NCBI GenBank assembly: GCA_937893415.1
Contig: CALBWZ010000136.1
Location: 1 to 9,597, forward strand
Source: an uncultured Comamonadaceae bacterium
GTDB lineage: Bacteria; Pseudomonadota; Gammaproteobacteria; Burkholderiales; Burkholderiaceae_C
Reading direction: 5' to 3'
Length of the DNA stretch: 9,597 bases
Part shown: in pieces, positions 1 through 7,035 of the stretch
Layout of the letters: each line of letters starts with the position of its first letter
Position numbering within the stretch: the stretch's first letter is position 1
Made by a program: the position numbers and the translations under genes
The notes under the pieces: model-generated
The model's database searches: none
What the model was told of the DNA's origin: nothing
What the model saw: only the letters and a program-made list of their open reading frames with translations

Positions 1-1
1 C

Positions 2-523
2 AGTCAGTTGTGGAGTGTTGATGGCTTGGTGCAATACGACCAAGATATTGGCCGCGCCAAGCGTGCGACGTGGGGTGTCAGTTATAGACCAAGCAATTAC
101 CGTACGGTGAGTCTGGCTTACCGTTTGCAGCGCGACAGCAGTGAGTTAGTTGACTTGGCATGGCAGTGGCCACTCAATGATTTGTGGGGTGACAGGGGAG
201 AAGACTTAGGTCCTGGAAGAGGCTTGGGCGCGCCGCGGTGGTACGGCGTTGGCCGCGTGAACTACAGCCGCGTCGATAAAAAGATTGCTGACTTGGTCAC
301 GGGCTTGGAATACGACGCGGGTTGCTGGGTTGGGCGCGTGGTGTTGGAGCGCTTGCAAACCACCAATACAAAATCGAACGATCGCATTATGTTCCAGCTG
401 GAGTTCGTAGGCTTCTCGCGCCTTGGCGCTAGTCCAATTAAGACGCTGAGTGCCAGCGTGCCGCGTTACCAATACCTGCGGCAAGATATACAAGCGCCCA
501 GCCGCTTTCAAAATTACGAATAA
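2..523 (+). CDS. lptD: LPS-assembly protein LptD, C-terminal part (5' truncated by window edge)
   Basis: This is the last 173 codons of the outer-membrane beta-barrel protein that, with the lipoprotein LptE, inserts lipopolysaccharide into the outer leaflet. The frame is open from base 2 and ends with TAA at 521-523. Visible features are alternating polar/hydrophobic, aromatic-rich barrel strands and the LptD-like segments SYRPSNYRTVSLAYR and GLEYDAGCWVGRVVLER; the cysteine of the latter lies in a typical C-terminal LptD position, where family members form inter-domain disulfides with the N-terminal domain. The chain ends SRFQNYE rather than in the C-terminal aromatic found on many porins. 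It is followed after 8 bases by surA, whose product is a chaperone for LptD, so the pair is probably cotranscribed. Identification rests on remembered family sequence and on the surA-rsmA context, which is the standard neighbourhood of lptD in gamma- and betaproteobacteria. Confidence 0.93.
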   Translation, partial: SQLWSVDGLVQYDQDIGRAKRATWGVSYRPSNYRTVSLAYRLQRDSSELVDLAWQWPLNDLWGDRGEDLGPGRGLGAPRWYGVGRVNYSRVDKKIADLVTGLEYDAGCWVGRVVLERLQTTNTKSNDRIMFQLEFVGFSRLGASPIKTLSASVPRYQYLRQDIQAPSRFQNYE

Positions 524-527
524 GGGA
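522..527 (+). promoter_or_regulatory. Ribosome binding site of surA
   Basis: AAGGGA lies four bases before the ATG at 532 and overlaps the last two bases of the lptD stop codon. It is a good Shine-Dalgarno match and fixes the surA start; its overlap with the lptD stop suggests translational coupling of the two genes. Confidence 0.6.
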
Positions 528-531
528 ATTT

Positions 532-1836
532 ATGTTGTTACAACGTCTTCATGTAGCCCTATTGGCGCTGTGCCTGAGCGCCGTTGCGCAGAACGCGCTG
601 ACACAAACAGTCCTGGCACCTGAGTTGAGTGACGCCATTGTGGCCGTGGTGGGTACAGAACCAATCACGTCGTTTGAGCTGACCCAGCGTGTGCGAGCAG
701 TGGCCAAACAAAATACATCTGCCAGCGGCGCGCAGTTGCGCAGCCAAGTGCTTGAGGCACTGATCAATGAGCGTGCGCAGGCTCAAGCGGCAACGCAGGC
801 TGGCGTGGTGGTGACGCAGGCTGATGTTGATGCTGCGGAGCAAACCGTTGCCGCACAGAACCAGGTCAGTATTGAGGGCTTGCACCAGCAAATTGAGCTC
901 GAAGGTCTCAGCGTCGTTGGTTTTAGACGCCAACTGCATGACCAGCTGTTGGTGCAGCGTATCCGAGTGCGCGAGGTAGACAACCGCATTGACATCACCC
1001 CAGCGGATATTCGCCAATTTTTACAAAAGCAAGCCCAGGCACAACCTGGTCCATTAAGCTTGCAGGTGGCACATATTTTGCTAGCTATTCCTGATGGTGC
1101 AGGTCAATCTGTTGTTGCTGCAGCCCAGGCACTAGCTGCCGAGCTGGCTGTCAAGGCCAAATCGGGTGAGGACTTTGCCGCTCTGGCACGTGAGTTCTCT
1201 GGCGCTGGCGATGCCGCCCAAGGCGGCGACTTGGGCCTGCGTCAGGTGGCGGAACTGCCGCCTTTATTTGTCAGCGCAGTGGCCAGTTTATCGTCAGGCG
1301 GTGTCTCCGAGGTGGTGCGCAGTGGTGCTGGACTGCACGTCGTTAAGTTGCTGAAGCAGCAGCGCGCAGAGCCTGTCATGACGGTGGAACAAACGCGAGC
1401 GCGCCACATCTTGCTACGCGCGCAAACAAAAGACGAGCAACACAAAGCTGTCGCAACATTAACCACAATTCGCGCTCAAATTGTTGCGGGGAAAAGGGAC
1501 TTCGCCAGCGTTGCCGTTGAAGTAAGTCAAGATGCCTCTGCACAAGCAGGCGGGGATTTGGGCTGGGCCCGCCCGGGTATGTTTGTAACAGAGTTTGAGG
1601 TCGCTATGGACAAACTGGCTATCAACGGCATCTCACCACCAGTGGTGTCTCGCTTTGGTGTGCACTTGATACAAACGGTAGAGCGTGCGCGCGTTGCCTT
1701 GAGCGCTGCAGAGCAAACCATGGCTATTACTGACTTGTTACGTGAGCAACAAGCGGTGCAGCGTTATGCCGCGTGGGCGCGTGGTGTACGTGCCCGCGCC
1801 TATGTCGATATTCGCACGCCGCTGACCACCCAATGA
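532..1836 (+). CDS. surA: Periplasmic chaperone / peptidyl-prolyl cis-trans isomerase SurA
   Basis: SurA escorts unfolded outer-membrane proteins (LptD among them) across the periplasm to the BAM complex. The 434-residue product matches the family's usual length (about 430). Residues 1 to about 25 form a signal peptide ([15 protein letters not shown] core). An alpha-helical chaperone domain containing the [16 protein letters not shown] start motif fills roughly 33-170. Two parvulin domains follow: the first at about 177-275, opening with [11 protein letters not shown] and closing with GLHVVKLL, and the second at about 287-385, opening with [10 protein letters not shown], with [12 protein letters not shown] and ending [11 protein letters not shown]. 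The C-terminal helix typical of SurA completes the protein. The start is ATG with AAGGGA upstream. The TGA stop overlaps the ATG of rsmA. In E. coli only the second parvulin domain is strongly active; which one is active here cannot be told from sequence alone. Confidence 0.96.
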   Translation: MLLQRLHVALLALCLSAVAQNALTQTVLAPELSDAIVAVVGTEPITSFELTQRVRAVAKQNTSASGAQLRSQVLEALINERAQAQAATQAGVVVTQADVDAAEQTVAAQNQVSIEGLHQQIELEGLSVVGFRRQLHDQLLVQRIRVREVDNRIDITPADIRQFLQKQAQAQPGPLSLQVAHILLAIPDGAGQSVVAAAQALAAELAVKAKSGEDFAALAREFSGAGDAAQGGDLGLRQVAELPPLFVSAVASLSSGGVSEVVRSGAGLHVVKLLKQQRAEPVMTVEQTRARHILLRAQTKDEQHKAVATLTTIRAQIVAGKRDFASVAVEVSQDASAQAGGDLGWARPGMFVTEFEVAMDKLAINGISPPVVSRFGVHLIQTVERARVALSAAEQTMAITDLLREQQAVQRYAAWARGVRARAYVDIRTPLTTQ

Positions 1837-2600
1837 AGCACATTGCACGCAAGCGATTTGGGCAGCATTTTTTAAATGATGGTCTGATCATCACGTCTAT
1901 AGTGGACGGTATCAATCCCCAGCGCAGCGATCCCATGGTTGAAATAGGGCCTGGCCTGGCGGCGCTGACCAACCCGTTGTTGGCTCGTTTAGACAGACTC
2001 AGTGTGATTGAGTTGGACCGCGACTTGGCCGCGAAGCTGCGCACCAACCCTGGGCTGGATGTGATCGAGTCTGATGTGTTGCGGGTGGACTTCACCGGTT
2101 TGGCCCATAAGCTCGGTGCGCCCAAACTGCGTGTGGTGGGCAACCTGCCTTACAACATATCCACCCCCATTTTGTTTCACTTGCTTGACCATGTCGACGT
2201 GGTAACAGACCAGCACTTTATGCTTCAAAAAGAGGTGGTTGAGCGCATGGTAGCCAAGCCTTCAACGTCGGCTTATGGGCGTTTGTCTGTGATGCTGCAG
2301 TGGCGTTACGAGATGGAGAATTTTTTGTTTGTCCCGCCACACAGTTTTGTCCCTCCCCCGCGTGTTGACAGCGCGGTGGTGCGCATGGTGCCGAAGGCGG
2401 ACAGCGCGCCGGTTCGTTTGAAAGAGTTTTCTGAGATGGTCCAAGTGGCGTTTAGCCAACGCCGCAAAGTGTTGCGCCACACACTGGGTGCATGGTTGGC
2501 AAATCGTGGCTACACAGGCGACTTTGATTTGCGTCAGCGTGCCGAGCAAGTGTCTGTGCAAAGTTACCTAGATCTGCACTTCAGTCTGCCAGCAGCCTAG
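1833..2600 (+). CDS. rsmA: 16S rRNA (adenine(1518)-N(6)/adenine(1519)-N(6))-dimethyltransferase RsmA (KsgA)
   Basis: RsmA dimethylates the two adjacent adenines in the 3'-terminal loop of 16S rRNA using S-adenosylmethionine, a late checkpoint in 30S subunit assembly. The 255-residue chain begins with the family signature KRFGQHFL (7-14). It shows the SAM-binding motif [11 protein letters not shown] (36-46), the acidic IELDRD end of strand 2 (59-64), the catalytic motif NLPYNIS (104-110), MLQKEV (120-125) and [11 protein letters not shown] (172-182). A longer reading from an upstream in-frame ATG at 1773 exists, but the ATG at 1833 places the family motif at the usual distance from the N-terminus and gives an ATGA overlap with surA, so translation is probably coupled; no clear Shine-Dalgarno is seen. 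In E. coli pdxA lies between surA and this gene; here it does not. Confidence 0.96.
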   Translation: MKHIARKRFGQHFLNDGLIITSIVDGINPQRSDPMVEIGPGLAALTNPLLARLDRLSVIELDRDLAAKLRTNPGLDVIESDVLRVDFTGLAHKLGAPKLRVVGNLPYNISTPILFHLLDHVDVVTDQHFMLQKEVVERMVAKPSTSAYGRLSVMLQWRYEMENFLFVPPHSFVPPPRVDSAVVRMVPKADSAPVRLKEFSEMVQVAFSQRRKVLRHTLGAWLANRGYTGDFDLRQRAEQVSVQSYLDLHFSLPAA

Positions 2601-2615
2601 CGTTGTTTGTGCAGG

Positions 2616-2660
2616 CGTAAAAAAACCACCTAAGCCATGCAGCCAGGTGGTTTTTTTACG
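2616..2660. terminator. Bidirectional intrinsic terminator between rsmA and the barstar-like gene
   Basis: A perfect 16-bp inverted repeat (2616-2631 with 2645-2660; arm CGTAAAAAAACCACCT) encloses a 13-base loop. The inner stem is ACCACCT/AGGTGGT, and an A7 tract on the left pairs with a T7 tract on the right. On either strand the RNA forms a hairpin followed by a U run, so the element can end transcription of both convergent genes. It starts 15 bases after the rsmA stop and ends 14 bases before the end of the minus-strand gene. Confidence 0.9.
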
Positions 2661-2674
2661 ATTATGTTAGCTTG

Positions 2675-3220
2675 TTAAGCCGCGCTTAGCCAGTAGCCTG
2701 CATTGAATGGGCTGCTCATGCGCAACGCCATGGGGCTGATATCAACCAATTTGTCGGTTGGCATGGGTTCGTCGGTGCTTCCTTCAATGCTGATGGTCTC
2801 GCCGGTAGAGGCGCGTGCCACTGAGAACGAGTAGAAACAGCGAAACGGCACTTTGCGGTCGCTCCAGTAATCAGCTGTATCGCGGAAGATATCAAGCAAC
2901 TGCTCGCGCGCTTCCTTGTCGAATTTGGCATGCGACGGGATATGCTCCAACACGACGACAAAGCCAGTTTGCGGACCGGACTTGTGCAGGGTGTCTGTCA
3001 TGGCGTCATACAGCGAATCGAAGTTCTTGTTGCTGTTAGCGGCCAACGTATATTGGCCGTTGATCAGGTCTAGAACGTCTTGCTTGGCAGCAGCTTTCGC
3101 TAAATTAGCATATAAAAAATGGTGGCCAAGCTGCTCGGCAGCGGTCTGCAATTCACTCACGCGGTGCGCGCGAATAGATTGAACAATGTTTGTACGTACG
3201 GTACGAAGCGGCGTGTCCAT
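2675..3220 (-). CDS. Barstar-like ribonuclease inhibitor (extended form)
   Basis: Barstar-family proteins bind and block the active site of barnase/RNase Sa-type ribonucleases in the cytoplasm; barstar is known to bind RNase Sa as well as barnase. In this 181-residue product the core spans roughly residues 36-132. NKNFDSLYDAMTD (64-76) lines up with the barstar binding helix ENLDALWDCLTG: D68 and D72 correspond to barstar Asp35 and Asp39, and Y71 takes the place of Trp38. A second core block is FVVVLEHIP (87-95), and a third is a helix with LLDIFRDTADYW followed by the final strand FRCFYSF. Barstar itself is about 90 residues; here there are some 35 extra residues in front and about 50 behind (ISPMALRM, AGYWLSAA) with no recognised function. 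The start is taken as ATG at 3220, preceded by GGAG and AAGAAAG; a TTG at 3241 would add seven residues but lacks a ribosome site. It lies downstream of an RNase Sa-like gene, which strongly supports the call. Confidence 0.8.
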   Translation of the reverse strand: MDTPLRTVRTNIVQSIRAHRVSELQTAAEQLGHHFLYANLAKAAAKQDVLDLINGQYTLAANSNKNFDSLYDAMTDTLHKSGPQTGFVVVLEHIPSHAKFDKEAREQLLDIFRDTADYWSDRKVPFRCFYSFSVARASTGETISIEGSTDEPMPTDKLVDISPMALRMSSPFNAGYWLSAA

Positions 3221-3267
3221 CTCCGTGTCTTTCTTTGTCAAGAGTCAATAAACCAAACTATTGTTGT

Positions 3268-3296
3268 TTTACAGCGCCTATTAAAACCACTGTCAA
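3268..3296 (-). promoter_or_regulatory. Candidate sigma-70 promoter for the inhibitor gene
   Basis: Reading the minus strand, a perfect -35 TTGACA (3291-3296) abuts the stop codon of the RNase gene. A 17-base spacer follows, then TGTAAA as a 4-of-6 -10 element (3268-3273). Transcription would begin near 3261, leaving a leader of about 40 bases before the ATG at 3220. It would give the inhibitor its own transcript in addition to readthrough from the RNase gene. The prediction is by motif only. Confidence 0.5.
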
Positions 3297-3770
3297 CTAC
3301 TCAGACACCACCAAGCGAAAGCTCGCGTAGTGGTTGTTTGTGTAGTAGCACAACAAGCTCACAACTTGTTTACCGCCACACACCAAGCGTCTCGCACCTC
3401 TGTGCGTCACACCCGGTGTTGTAACGGTGTATTCTTTATAAAAACCTCGCGTATTGGCTGGCAATAACCGTTCACGGTTGCCAAAAACTGTGCCATCTTT
3501 GTCGAACTTAAAAGGCCCACCTTGTAAGATCAGCGCGTAAACGCGTTGGCCTTCAGTTGGCAGTTGGGCCACAGCAATAAAATCACTGTGACCTTGTACC
3601 GCGTCGGTATCTGGCGAGTGCTGTCGGCTGTCAACCAGCAAGAGGCTTATAGCAACACCGGTCAGCAGAGCGACTGCAACAATGGCGCGTTTTAAGTTCA
3701 AAATATGCGAAATCTTCGTCTTAAGAGTCAACCTTGCGCCTAACATACCTGCCGAACGAGCTGTTAACAT
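3297..3770 (-). CDS. Guanyl-specific ribonuclease, RNase Sa / N1-T1 (barnase) family, exported or membrane-anchored
   Basis: The product cleaves single-stranded RNA, in this family preferentially 3' of guanosine. Of 157 residues, about 28-46 form a single hydrophobic segment (signal peptide or anchor) after basic KR, and about 62-155 form the catalytic domain. Compared with RNase Sa, conserved blocks are LILQGGPFKFDKDGTVFGNRE, LLPANTRGFYKEYTVTTPG, RGARRLVCGG and YYTNNHYASF. The expected catalytic residues are all present: E113 (RNase Sa Glu54), R124 (Arg65), R128 (Arg69) and H147 (His85). Three extra residues lie between R128 and H147, and C131 and C141 flank that loop and could form a disulfide. 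The ATG at 3770 is used; an ATG at 3746 or a TTG at 3701 would shorten the unusually long N-region before the hydrophobic segment. The barstar-like gene follows 76 bases downstream on the same strand. Confidence 0.87.
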   Translation of the reverse strand: MLTARSAGMLGARLTLKTKISHILNLKRAIVAVALLTGVAISLLLVDSRQHSPDTDAVQGHSDFIAVAQLPTEGQRVYALILQGGPFKFDKDGTVFGNRERLLPANTRGFYKEYTVTTPGVTHRGARRLVCGGKQVVSLLCYYTNNHYASFRLVVSE

Positions 3771-3774
3771 ACGC

Positions 3775-3788
3775 GAGGGTTAACCCTC
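3775..3788. promoter_or_regulatory. 14-bp perfect palindrome just upstream of the RNase gene
   Basis: GAGGGTTAACCCTC is fully self-complementary and begins four bases before the ATG at 3770 on the minus strand. It could be an operator half-site pair, or a small RNA hairpin that hides the ribosome binding region. If one of the shorter starts is used it would lie 28 or more bases upstream, in the leader or promoter. The palindrome is seen directly; any function is inference. Confidence 0.35.
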
Positions 3789-3942
3789 TAATCAACCGCG
3801 TTATTGTGCCTGAAGGCCGCTCAAAGCGCAAGTCCTAATTGCACACTGTGAAAAGCACCCCCGCCTAGCGGCAACAATGGTTATGTAGCAACCACACCAC
3901 AGCAGTTGCGTGTCAAGGCGCGCAGCTCGGGCGTGGTTTCCT

Positions 3943-6261
3943 TTAGTTTCGTTTGGCGTTGGCGTCCGCCACAGTTAGGGCTGTCATATTCACAATGCGG
4001 CGAACGGTGGTGCTAGGGGTGAGTATGTGAACTGGCTTGCGTGCACCGAGCAGTACAGGGCCTATAGCAATGCCACCGCCAGAGGCAGTCTTCAGCAAGT
4101 TGTAGGCGATATTGGCTGCGTCGATATTGGGCATGACCAGCAAATTGGCTTCGCCTTTCAGCACCGAGTCGGGCATAAGCTTGCTGCGCGCTTGGGCATC
4201 CAAGGCCACATCGCCGTGCATTTCGCCGTCTACTTCCAGCCACGGTGCACGCTCGTTGAGCAAGGCCAACGTTTCGCGCATTTTGATGGCGCTGGGTTGG
4301 TTGCTAGAGCCAAAGCTGGAGTGCGATAGCAGGGCTACTTTGGGCGTCAGGCCGAAGCGCAGCATTTCTTCGGCCGCAGCCATGGTGATTTCGGCAAGTT
4401 CGTTGGCGTTTGGATCGTAATTCACGTGCGTGTCGACGATAAAAACTTGGCGTCCAGGCAGCATCAGGCCATTCATACACGCATAGGTGCATGCGCCATC
4501 ACGTTTGCCAATAACGGGGTCAATGTAGGCCAAGTGGTCGTTGGTACTGCCCCACGTGCCGCAGATCAGGCCGTCGACATGGCCAGTTTCCAGCAACATA
4601 GCGCCAATGAGTGTGAGACGGCGGCGCATCTCGATTTTTGCCAGCTGTTGCGTCACACCTTGGCGTGCGGTTTTCTTGAGATATGCCTGCCAAAAGCTGC
4701 GGTAGCGCTCATCTTGCTCGACGTTTACTACATCATAGTCAACGCCCGCGTGAAGGCGCAGGCCAAATTGCGCTATGCGCGATGCAATGATGGCAGGACG
4801 GCCAATCAGTGTGGGTCTGGCCAAGCCTTCATCCACCACCACTTGACAGGCACGCAATACACGCTCCTCTTCGCCTTCTGCGTAAGCCACTCGCTTGCGA
4901 GTGGCTTGCTTGGCAGCTGCATAAATAGGCTTCATAAGAGTGCCTGAAGCGAACACAAAGCTTTGCAGGCGTTCGCAGTAAGCGGCCATGTCTGTAATAG
5001 GGCGGGTGGCGACGCCACTGTCCATAGCGGCTTGCGCCACTGCAGGTGCAATCTTCATCATCAAGCGCGGGTCAAACGGTTTTGGGATGAGGTACTCAGG
5101 GCCGAATGTCAATTTTTCACCCAGATAGGCAGCGGCCACCACTTCGCTTTGCTCGGCTTGCGCCAGCTCGGCAATGGCATGAACCGCAGCGACTTCCATT
5201 TCGTCAGTAATGGTCGACGCGCCGGCGTCTAAAGCGCCCCTAAAAATGTAGGGAAAGCACAGCACGTTGTTGACTTGGTTGGGATAGTCGGTCCGGCCCG
5301 TGGCCATGACCGCGTCGCTGCGAACGGCATGAACCTCTTCGGGGGAAATCTCAGGGTTTGGGTTGGCCAGCGCAAAAATCAGCGGCCGCTCGCCCATGTT
5401 GGCGACCATGTCGGGCTTTAGAACGCCACCAGCTGACAAGCCTAAAAAGGCATCTGCCCCTTTGATAGCTTCTGCCAGTGTGCGCTGTGAGGTAGGTTGT
5501 GCAAATTGAATCTTGTCGGCATCCATCAACTCAGTGCGACCTTCGTATACCAGGCCCGCCAAGTCGGTGACCCATATGTTTTTGCGGGGCAGGCCAAGTT
5601 TGACCAGCAGCGCCAAGCATGCCAAAGCGGCCGCGCCTGCGCCAGACACCACCAGTTTGGTGTTCTTGATGTCTTTGCCCAATACTTTTAAACCGTTCAA
5701 GAAGGCCGCACCTACCACAATAGCCGTGCCGTGCTGGTCATCATGGAACACAGGAATGCTCATTCGCTCACGCAGCTTGCGCTCTACATAAAAGCAGTCT
5801 GGCGCTTTGATGTCTTCAAGGTTGATGCCCCCAAATGTAGGCTCCAGTGAGGCGATTATTTCAACCAACTTCACCGGGTCTTTTTCATTAATTTCGATGT
5901 CGAATACATCGATACCCGCAAACTTTTTGAACAGTACGGCCTTGCCTTCCATCACTGGTTTTGCGGCCAGGGGCCCAATGTCGCCTAGGCCTAGTACGGC
6001 AGTGCCGTTGGTGATGACGGCCACCAAGTTGCCGCGGCTTGTGTACTTGAATGCCGCACTGGGGTCGGCCACAATTTCTTCACAGGGTGCCGCCACGCCT
6101 GGTGAGTAAGCCAATGCCAAGTCACGTTGGTTGGTGAGTTGTTTGGTCGCCGCGATGGCGATTTTTCCTGGCGTCGGAAACTCGTGGTATTCGAGTGCAG
6201 CTTTGCGCAGTTCTGCTTGTTTGTTGGCTTTGGCCTCAGCGCTTTGATTAGAGTCAGTCAT
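3943..6261 (-). CDS. maeB: NADP-dependent malic enzyme with C-terminal phosphotransacetylase-like domain (MaeB type)
   Basis: The enzyme oxidatively decarboxylates malate to pyruvate and CO2, supplying NADPH and pyruvate during growth on organic acids. The 772-residue product has the length of E. coli MaeB (759). The malic domain spans about 1-185: [10 protein letters not shown] (51-60), [13 protein letters not shown] (85-97), the [10 protein letters not shown] segment with K107, metal ligands in [11 protein letters not shown] (E149, D150) and [10 protein letters not shown] (171-180). The dinucleotide-binding domain follows, with GAGAAA at 207-212. From about 430 to the end is a phosphate acetyl/butyryl-transferase-like domain ([54 protein letters not shown] region); in MaeB proteins this part is thought to be regulatory, binding acetyl-CoA, rather than catalytic. 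ATG at 6261 is chosen; a GTG at 6273 would add four residues. Neither has a strong ribosome site. No clear intrinsic terminator follows the stop. Confidence 0.95.
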   Translation of the reverse strand: MTDSNQSAEAKANKQAELRKAALEYHEFPTPGKIAIAATKQLTNQRDLALAYSPGVAAPCEEIVADPSAAFKYTSRGNLVAVITNGTAVLGLGDIGPLAAKPVMEGKAVLFKKFAGIDVFDIEINEKDPVKLVEIIASLEPTFGGINLEDIKAPDCFYVERKLRERMSIPVFHDDQHGTAIVVGAAFLNGLKVLGKDIKNTKLVVSGAGAAALACLALLVKLGLPRKNIWVTDLAGLVYEGRTELMDADKIQFAQPTSQRTLAEAIKGADAFLGLSAGGVLKPDMVANMGERPLIFALANPNPEISPEEVHAVRSDAVMATGRTDYPNQVNNVLCFPYIFRGALDAGASTITDEMEVAAVHAIAELAQAEQSEVVAAAYLGEKLTFGPEYLIPKPFDPRLMMKIAPAVAQAAMDSGVATRPITDMAAYCERLQSFVFASGTLMKPIYAAAKQATRKRVAYAEGEEERVLRACQVVVDEGLARPTLIGRPAIIASRIAQFGLRLHAGVDYDVVNVEQDERYRSFWQAYLKKTARQGVTQQLAKIEMRRRLTLIGAMLLETGHVDGLICGTWGSTNDHLAYIDPVIGKRDGACTYACMNGLMLPGRQVFIVDTHVNYDPNANELAEITMAAAEEMLRFGLTPKVALLSHSSFGSSNQPSAIKMRETLALLNERAPWLEVDGEMHGDVALDAQARSKLMPDSVLKGEANLLVMPNIDAANIAYNLLKTASGGGIAIGPVLLGARKPVHILTPSTTVRRIVNMTALTVADANAKRN
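4884..4907. repeat. Perfect inverted repeat (11-bp arms, 2-base loop) inside maeB
   Basis: AAGCCACTCGC at 4884-4894 and its exact reverse complement at 4897-4907 are separated only by TT. The element encodes part of the [10 protein letters not shown] stretch at the junction between the malic-enzyme half and the phosphotransacetylase-like half. Seen directly in the sequence; it may be just codon choice in an arginine/alanine-rich stretch. Confidence 0.5.
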
Positions 6262-6397
6262 GGGTGTGAACACTTGTTTAAAACAACACGGGGTTGCGCG
6301 CGTGAGTGCGCAGGGGCTTATTGTAGGCAGGGCCTATGGTTGTTATTCGTCTGAAAGCGTGGCGTTGGGGTCATGCGCTTTTGACTAGTATGTATGT

Positions 6398-6424
6398 AAA
6401 AAAGCTAAATTTAAACTCATTAGC
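6398..6424 (-). terminator. Possible weak intrinsic terminator after the MOSC gene
   Basis: On the minus strand, GCTAA (6420-6424) pairs with TTAGC (6404-6408) across an AT-rich loop and is followed by six T residues (6398-6403). It begins about 25 bases past the MOSC stop codon. The stem is only 5 bp and AT-rich, so efficiency is doubtful. The surrounding stretch 6262-6448 contains no gene that I can support; it should also hold the maeB promoter, but no convincing -35/-10 pair was found. Confidence 0.3.
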
Positions 6425-6448
6425 GTGTTTCAGTGCGGGATTAACGGG

Positions 6449-7033
6449 TTAGTCGTTGGCATAGCGGGCCCACATAGCGTGGGCTTGGCTGGCAATAGAG
6501 ACCTCTTGCGCGCCAGGTTGCAGTTCGAGTGTCTGCCCGGCCTCAACGCTGCCCATGCGCTCTACTGCCAAATAAAAGCCACAGTTGGCTTGGGTCACCA
6601 TGTCTTTGGCGGCTGTGGCATAGCCCATAACCGCGTTGAACTTGCTACAGGGTTGGCGTACGCGCGTCACGCGCAGCACCACATTGGGCCCTACCAACTT
6701 GTCGCCGACGAACACGTGTTGTTCTAAAAGGCCGGTGATGGTGAGGTTCTCACCCATGGTGCCAGGTGGCAAGGCTTGTTCAAACAAATCCAGTCCCAGC
6801 GCTTGGCGGCGTTGCTGCCAGTAGGCGTAGTGTTCCACAGGGTAGGCATAAACAGCTTGGCTGATACCCCCGTGAATGGACAACTCCACTTGCTCGTCAC
6901 CCTCTAAACCAAGTGCGGCGACCTCAACCCCACCCGTGCGTGCGCGCTTGCCTATGGCCGAGCGCATGCGGCGTTTACCCACGTGTAGGTTGTGCGCGAG
7001 GGCGGTGTTCACGCTCACTATAGAAACGCTCAT
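6449..7033 (-). CDS. MOSC-domain protein, YiiM-like
   Basis: MOSC domains are named after the molybdenum cofactor sulfurase C-terminus; stand-alone YiiM-type members use the molybdenum cofactor and in E. coli help detoxify N-hydroxylated base analogues. The 194-residue product shows the family blocks LGLEGDEQ (42-48), HGGISQAVYAYP (54-65), GTMGENLTITG (91-101) and RQPCSKFN (126-133). C129 in the last is the conserved cysteine proposed to ligate molybdenum. GFYLAVERMGSVEAGQTLEL resembles the end of the domain. It is slightly shorter than E. coli YiiM (about 224), ending soon after the domain. ATG at 7033 lies two bases after the pepP stop, so the gene is almost certainly cotranscribed and probably translationally coupled with pepP. 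The exact substrate cannot be read from sequence. Confidence 0.88.
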   Translation of the reverse strand: MSVSIVSVNTALAHNLHVGKRRMRSAIGKRARTGGVEVAALGLEGDEQVELSIHGGISQAVYAYPVEHYAYWQQRRQALGLDLFEQALPPGTMGENLTITGLLEQHVFVGDKLVGPNVVLRVTRVRQPCSKFNAVMGYATAAKDMVTQANCGFYLAVERMGSVEAGQTLELQPGAQEVSIASQAHAMWARYAND

Positions 7034-7035
7034 GC

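Noticed and set aside
559..1017. Minus-strand open frame of about 150 codons inside surA
   Set aside because: Antisense shadow of a well-supported gene; no recognisable domain and histidine/leucine/cysteine-rich low-plausibility composition.
1773..1832. Longer N-terminus for RsmA from an upstream in-frame ATG
   Set aside because: It lies wholly inside the surA coding end in another frame, adds 20 non-homologous residues, and the ATG at 1833 fits the family start exactly.
3119..3424. Plus-strand open frame spanning the RNase-inhibitor gap
   Set aside because: It is antisense to both genes, rich in Ser/Thr/Cys, and lacks a ribosome site; the minus-strand genes explain the region.
3864..3880. 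Possible hairpin CCGC-CTA-GCGG as terminator downstream of maeB
   Set aside because: Only a 4-bp stem and the following T run on the minus strand is short and displaced; too weak to call.
4426..4947. Plus-strand open frame of about 170 codons inside maeB
   Set aside because: Antisense shadow over a conserved enzyme domain; no start signal and no family resemblance.
6381..6410. Plus-strand TTGACT followed 18 bases later by CTAAAT resembling a promoter
   Set aside because: It points into the 3' end of the MOSC gene with no plus-strand gene downstream; most likely chance in an AT-rich gap.
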